In this document: positions 40,024 to 42,857 of the stretch, one piece after another | How positions within the stretch are numbered: the stretch's first letter is position 1 | How the letters are laid out: the number at the start of each line of letters is the position of its first letter | IMG/VR virus record: IMGVR_UViG_3300046536_000202 | Span: 1 to 42,857 of that record | Strand: one strand, 5' to 3' | Origin: a virus | Length of the DNA: 42,857 bases | Notes under the pieces: model-generated | Databases searched by the model: none | What the model was told of the DNA's origin: nothing | What the model saw: only the letters and a program-made list of their open reading frames with translations | Position numbers and translations under genes: made by a program

Positions 40024-41120
40024 GCGGACGACGTAAAGCCCCAGACGGCATGCCGTTTCGCCTCTATGAGCGCATCGGCAAATTCAAGGTCAGCTATACC
40101 TACAAGCTGCCGGACGGGACGTGCGCATTCTGGCTGTCGGCGCCGGCCAGCGACAAGGAAGGGGTGGCCCAGATCAAGGCCGAGGCCATCCAGCGCGCCA
40201 ACGAACTGAACGGCGTGGTGCCGGAGGCGAGCGGGGAAACCGAAGAACTGTTCCGTGAATACTTCGCCTGGCAGCGCCGCCTGCCCAGGGAGAGCGAGGA
40301 ACGGAAAGCCGACAACACGCTCAAGGAAAACGAACGCGAGCAGAAGCCGCTCCTGCGCAGCTTCGGCAAGGTCAAGCCGGAGAAGATCAAGCCCGTGCAC
40401 ATCTACCGCTACCTGGACGGGCGCGCGGCCGAAGGCGCGCCGGCCAAGGCGAACAAGGAGGTGGCGCTGCTATCAGCGGTATTCGAATTCGGGCGCCGGC
40501 GCGGCAGGATCGAGACGAATCCCTGCCGCGGCATCAAGTACAACAAGACCAGGCCGAAGACCAGTTATGTGGACGCCGCAGCGCGCGGCCTGGTAATGCG
40601 CGTGGCGCGCGAGCGCGGCGGGATGTACCTGGTGGTGGCGCTCTGCCTGCGCGTGGCGTACCTGACTGTCAGCCGCCCGGACGAGACGCGTTCGATGATG
40701 CGGCAGGCGGTCGAGTCAGATGGCGTGCGGGTCCCGGTGGGCAAGCGCAAGAAGGGCCAAGCGCAGAAGTACAAGCTAATCGAGTGGTCGCCGGACCTGC
40801 GCGCCGCGATCGACGAGGCGCTGTCGCTGCAGCGCACCGCGAGCATGTGCGTGTTCGGCAATAGCGACGGCCAGCCGTACACCATCAGCGGATTCAATAC
40901 CACCCTGCGCCGGCTGATGGCGCACTGCGAGAAGAAGGCAGCAGAGGAAGGCATCGCGTTCACCAGGTTCACGCTGGCCGACATGCGCCCGGCGGCGGTG
41001 ACCGACCGGGTGGACGACGGCGACGAGCACATCACCAATGCCACTGGCCACAACAGCGAGCGCATGGTCAAGCAGGTCTATGACCGCCGCAAGGTCAAGA
41101 AGGCGCGCGCTACGGAATAG
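40020..41120 (+). CDS. int: Phage integrase (tyrosine recombinase)
   Basis: The 366-residue product has an N-terminal arm-binding-like part, a core-binding helical domain (about 95-165) and a catalytic domain with CLRVAYLTVSRPDETRSM (Arg I), VGKRKKGQAQKYKL (Lys), FTLADMRPAAVTD (Arg II; the usual His or Lys before the Asp is Ala), ATGHNSERMVKQVYDRR (His and Tyr). It lies 1.6 kb from attR and is the last gene of the DGR operon. It is the likely enzyme for tRNA-His integration. Confidence 0.92.
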   Translation: MSGRRKAPDGMPFRLYERIGKFKVSYTYKLPDGTCAFWLSAPASDKEGVAQIKAEAIQRANELNGVVPEASGETEELFREYFAWQRRLPRESEERKADNTLKENEREQKPLLRSFGKVKPEKIKPVHIYRYLDGRAAEGAPAKANKEVALLSAVFEFGRRRGRIETNPCRGIKYNKTRPKTSYVDAAARGLVMRVARERGGMYLVVALCLRVAYLTVSRPDETRSMMRQAVESDGVRVPVGKRKKGQAQKYKLIEWSPDLRAAIDEALSLQRTASMCVFGNSDGQPYTISGFNTTLRRLMAHCEKKAAEEGIAFTRFTLADMRPAAVTDRVDDGDEHITNATGHNSERMVKQVYDRRKVKKARATE

Positions 41121-41232
41121 GCGCTCGAGCTAGCGCCTCCGCTTGACCTGATGCTGGGCTCCCCTTGAGCGGCACCAAGTTGCCGTAAACACAATTCAGC
41201 CATGATGAAGCCTCACCAACTACGGAGGCAAC

Positions 41233-41724
41233 ATGGCAATCGACGCATACCTGCAGCTAGGAGAGATCAAGGGGGAGTCGGCGGACAGTGCGCACCAGGG
41301 CTGGATCGAGTGCGAGTCGGTCAACTGGTCGATACGGCAGCCGAAGAGCGCGACCTCATCGACGGCGGGCGGCCACACGGCCGAGCGCGCCGAACTCTCG
41401 GACGTCACCTTCCACAAGATCTGCGACCTGGCATCGCCGCTCCTGGCGCAGCACTGCGCGATGGGCAAGACAATCCCGAAGGCGAAGTTTGAGTTCTACC
41501 GCGCCGACGGCAACGGTACCCGCGTCAAATATTACGAGGTTGAGCTCGAGAACGTCATGATCGGCCACGTGGCGCAAGGCGTCGCGGCTGGCGGTATGAA
41601 TGACAGCATCGGCTTGAAGTTCTCGAAAGTGAAGTGGCGGTACACCCAGCAGAAGATCGCAGGCGGCGCCGGCGGCAACACCGCGGGCGGGTGGGACTTG
41701 TCGACCAATCGGGTAGCGGCATGA
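41233..41724 (+). CDS. hcp: Hcp1-family type VI secretion tube protein
   Basis: The 163-residue product matches Hcp from end to end: AIDAYLQLGEIKGESADSAHQGWIE, SATSSTAGGHTAERAELSDVTFHKICDLASPLL, VKYYEVELENVMIG and the C-terminal KVKWRYTQQKIAGGAGGN, then GGWDLSTNR. Hcp hexamers form the inner tube of the type VI secretion system and carry small effectors. There are no other type VI structural genes here. The start follows GGAGG. It is coupled to the next gene by ATGA. The 110 bp upstream hold no clear promoter. Confidence 0.93.
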   Translation: MAIDAYLQLGEIKGESADSAHQGWIECESVNWSIRQPKSATSSTAGGHTAERAELSDVTFHKICDLASPLLAQHCAMGKTIPKAKFEFYRADGNGTRVKYYEVELENVMIGHVAQGVAAGGMNDSIGLKFSKVKWRYTQQKIAGGAGGNTAGGWDLSTNRVAA

Positions 41725-42110
41725 GGCGCGCGCTGCTTGTGGCCGCGCTGGCGCTGGCGCTAACGGCGCAGGCTCAGGATGATGAGCACCGCGAACTGCC
41801 ACCGATCCCCACGGTTGCACCGTATCTGACCGGCGCGGAGCTGGTGCGCAAGCTGGCGAGCCCGCAAGAGGCGCATGACGCCGAGCTGTATATCAAGGGC
41901 GCGCACGACGCCACCGAGCGCAAGCTGTGGTGCCTGCGCGACCGCAGCTGGAAGGCACCGCCCAAGATGCGCTCGCCCGATCTACAGGCGTTCGCGCTCA
42001 ACGGGCTGCGCGCCTTGCCGCCCGCCCAACTGAAGCGCAATGCGGCGGATCTGCTGCTGGAATTATGGCAGGACAAATGGCCATGCCCGCCCGATGGGTG
42101 CTGCCCGTGA
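41721..42110 (+). CDS. Rap1a/Tai-type immunity protein
   Basis: The 129-residue product has a signal peptide (RRALLVAALALALTAQAQ). The mature part has YLTGAELVRKL, AELYIKGAHDATERKLWCL, ALNGLRALPPAQLKRNAADLLLELWQDKWPC, the layout of the periplasmic Rap1a/Tai immunity family with its paired Cys. It would protect the cell from the amidase encoded next. Overlaps on both sides (ATGA with hcp, GTGA with the effector) support a single module. Confidence 0.75.
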   Translation: MRRALLVAALALALTAQAQDDEHRELPPIPTVAPYLTGAELVRKLASPQEAHDAELYIKGAHDATERKLWCLRDRSWKAPPKMRSPDLQAFALNGLRALPPAQLKRNAADLLLELWQDKWPCPPDGCCP

Positions 42111-42577
42111 GTGCGCCGCTGTTTACCCTCCTGAAAGTCCATCACATGGGCGCACGCTTTACCGCGCCGCAGGTGCTGGACGCCATCGGTCACCCCGAAC
42201 TGGCGCTCGATCCGGCCTGGGGCAATACCTGCGCAATCCGGATGAGCGTGGCCCTGGTCTGGGCCGGGGTCAAGATCCGCACAGGCCCGGCCCGGCTGCG
42301 CCTCAATGCCGGGCCGCTCAAGGGCGAGCAGATCGAGCCGAGCCAGAAAGTGCTGTCCGAGTTCCTGGCGCATGAAATCGGCAAGCCAGAACGGTACCGG
42401 AGTGGACCGGATGCAAACAACGCGGTTGCCTGGCGCCACGGCATCGTGTCGTTCTTCAGCCTGCACGGCTCCAGTCAGGGCCATATTGACCTGGTATCGG
42501 TTCAGGACTGGCCGCAGCATTGCAGCCTGTCGTGCTACTGGGATTGCCGGGAGGTATGGTTTTGGCCGCTGCACTAG
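42107..42577 (+). CDS. Tae4-like type VI amidase effector
   Basis: The 156-residue product has NTCAIRMSVALVWAGV with the likely catalytic Cys42 and GIVSFFSLHGSSQGHIDLV with the likely catalytic His126, plus a C-terminal Cys group (QHCSLSCYWDC). This is the Tae4 layout of papain-like amidases that cut peptidoglycan stem peptides. I prefer the GTG at 42107, overlapping the immunity stop as GTGA, because it gives the normal family start. ATGs at 42065-42083 in the same frame are alternatives. No signal peptide, as expected for an Hcp-delivered effector. Confidence 0.8.
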   Translation: MSAPLFTLLKVHHMGARFTAPQVLDAIGHPELALDPAWGNTCAIRMSVALVWAGVKIRTGPARLRLNAGPLKGEQIEPSQKVLSEFLAHEIGKPERYRSGPDANNAVAWRHGIVSFFSLHGSSQGHIDLVSVQDWPQHCSLSCYWDCREVWFWPLH

Positions 42578-42583
42578 CCCCGA

Positions 42584-42663
42584 TTTTTTCGGAAGATGCA
42601 AAAAACTGCCGAGAGCTCCATAGGGAGAATTGTATCCTTGCGGAAATCTCATCTTCTGAAAAT
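42584..42663 (+). other. attR-side arm region
   Basis: TTTTTTCGGAAGATG at 42584-42598 repeats the word near attL. A related inverted copy, CATCTTCTGAAAA, lies at 42650-42662. The AT-rich 134 bp between the effector gene and attR (42578-42711) hold no gene. Confidence 0.45.
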
Positions 42664-42711
42664 TCATGCGATAATCGTGTTAAATCAAAGGCTTACGCCG
42701 TTTTGAGAGGC

Positions 42712-42765
42712 GGATTGTGATTCCTGTTGTCGTGGGTTCGAGTCCCATCAGCCACCCCAAGAATT
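42712..42765 (+). repeat. attR core: 54-bp direct repeat
   Basis: Identical to 1008-1061. It is the displaced 3' part of the host tRNA-His gene and marks the right prophage end. Confidence 0.95.
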
Positions 42766-42770
42766 CCGAA

Positions 42771-42797
42771 GGCCGCAAGTTCGCTTGCGGCCTTTTT
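42771..42797 (+). terminator. Original host terminator of tRNA-His
   Basis: GGCCGCAAG and CTTGCGGCC form a perfect 9-bp stem with loop TTCG, followed by TTTTTGTTTTT. It lies six bases past attR and must have ended the tRNA transcript before integration. Confidence 0.88.
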
Positions 42798-42857
42798 GTT
42801 TTTCCGCGCAACGGATTCCTGCGGGCTTGCTTGAGATCAGCCCGTACGGTAGCGAGA

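Larger units (their letters stand above)
1008..42765. mobile_element. Complete BPP-1-like, DGR-bearing prophage integrated in tRNA-His
   Basis: The element is bounded by a perfect 54-bp direct repeat that duplicates the 3' part of a tRNA-His gene. An integrase gene lies near the right end. Between the repeats there is a full set of podovirus-type late genes (terminase, portal, scaffold, capsid, cement, tail adaptor and nozzle, internal virion proteins, tailspike, lysis), replication genes, an immunity region, a diversity-generating retroelement and a type VI secretion cargo at the right end. Virion proteins resembling Bbp16 and Bbp19 point to relatives of Bordetella phage BPP-1, as I recall those families. 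Apart from one probable frameshift in the DUF1353 gene no gene looks broken, so the phage may be functional. Confidence 0.95.

Noticed and set aside
1-42857. CRISPR array or insertion sequence
   Set aside because: I saw no regularly spaced repeats, transposase genes or terminal inverted repeats; the only long repeats are the att cores, the TR/VR set and the paralogous target genes.

Overview
The window holds one complete, integrated, DGR-bearing prophage of about 41.7 kb (1008-42765) with short host flanks. The host side on the left is a glutamate racemase gene (murI) and a tRNA-His(GTG) gene. A perfect 54-bp direct repeat (1008-1061 and 42712-42765), covering the anticodon-to-3' part of the tRNA, marks attL and attR. 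High G+C, the murI and tRNA context and the BPP-1-like virion genes suggest a betaproteobacterium, perhaps of the Oxalobacteraceae (Massilia-like). The genus is a guess.

Layout. (1) 1177-25948, minus strand: late genes. Read in transcription order they are terminase small and large subunits, a GNAT acetyltransferase, a small virion protein, portal, a staple-like protein, a Bbp19-like protein, scaffold, major capsid, Bbp16-type cement, tail adaptor and nozzle, three internal virion proteins (one of 1989 residues with a zincin motif), a beta-helix tailspike with an S74 chaperone, and a lysis group (holin, GH73 endolysin, exported HNH-like protein, membrane/lipoprotein, DUF1353). (2) 26024-32065, minus: early genes, with a Cro-like regulator, small accessory genes, O-like and P-like replication proteins with an iteron cluster inside the O-like gene, a second tyrosine recombinase and a small HTH protein. 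(3) 32085-33784: AT-rich immunity region with a short repressor, repeated operators on both sides, an Arc-like regulator with a perfect palindrome, and a lipoprotein. (4) 33815-41120, plus: an operon behind an operator-covered promoter. It carries two diversified C-type-lectin/FGE-fold proteins, a MutS-I-like/Avd-like fusion, the template repeat, a reverse transcriptase, a DUF4224 protein and the integrase. (5) 41233-42577, plus: a three-gene type VI secretion cargo (Hcp, Rap1a/Tai-like immunity, Tae4-like amidase) just inside attR.

How it fits together. The diversity-generating retroelement (DGR) is directly supported. Template 38341-38457 aligns without gaps to 35703-35819 and 37264-37380, and every mismatch (16 and 17) lies at a template adenine. 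The DGR lies apart from the tail genes, on the other strand, in the integrase operon under apparent repressor control. The accessory protein appears to join a MutS domain I-like region to an Avd-like helical bundle.

A second pattern is a 10-bp word, GTGCGCGTGA on the minus strand. It occurs exactly five times, at gene seams of the late region. Each copy is followed after exactly 16 nt by a -10-like hexamer of form YAYNNT, and lies 29-66 nt before a late gene. This looks like a phage-specific late promoter family. The prophage also brings its own terminator next to attL, replacing the tRNA terminator that integration moved beyond attR.
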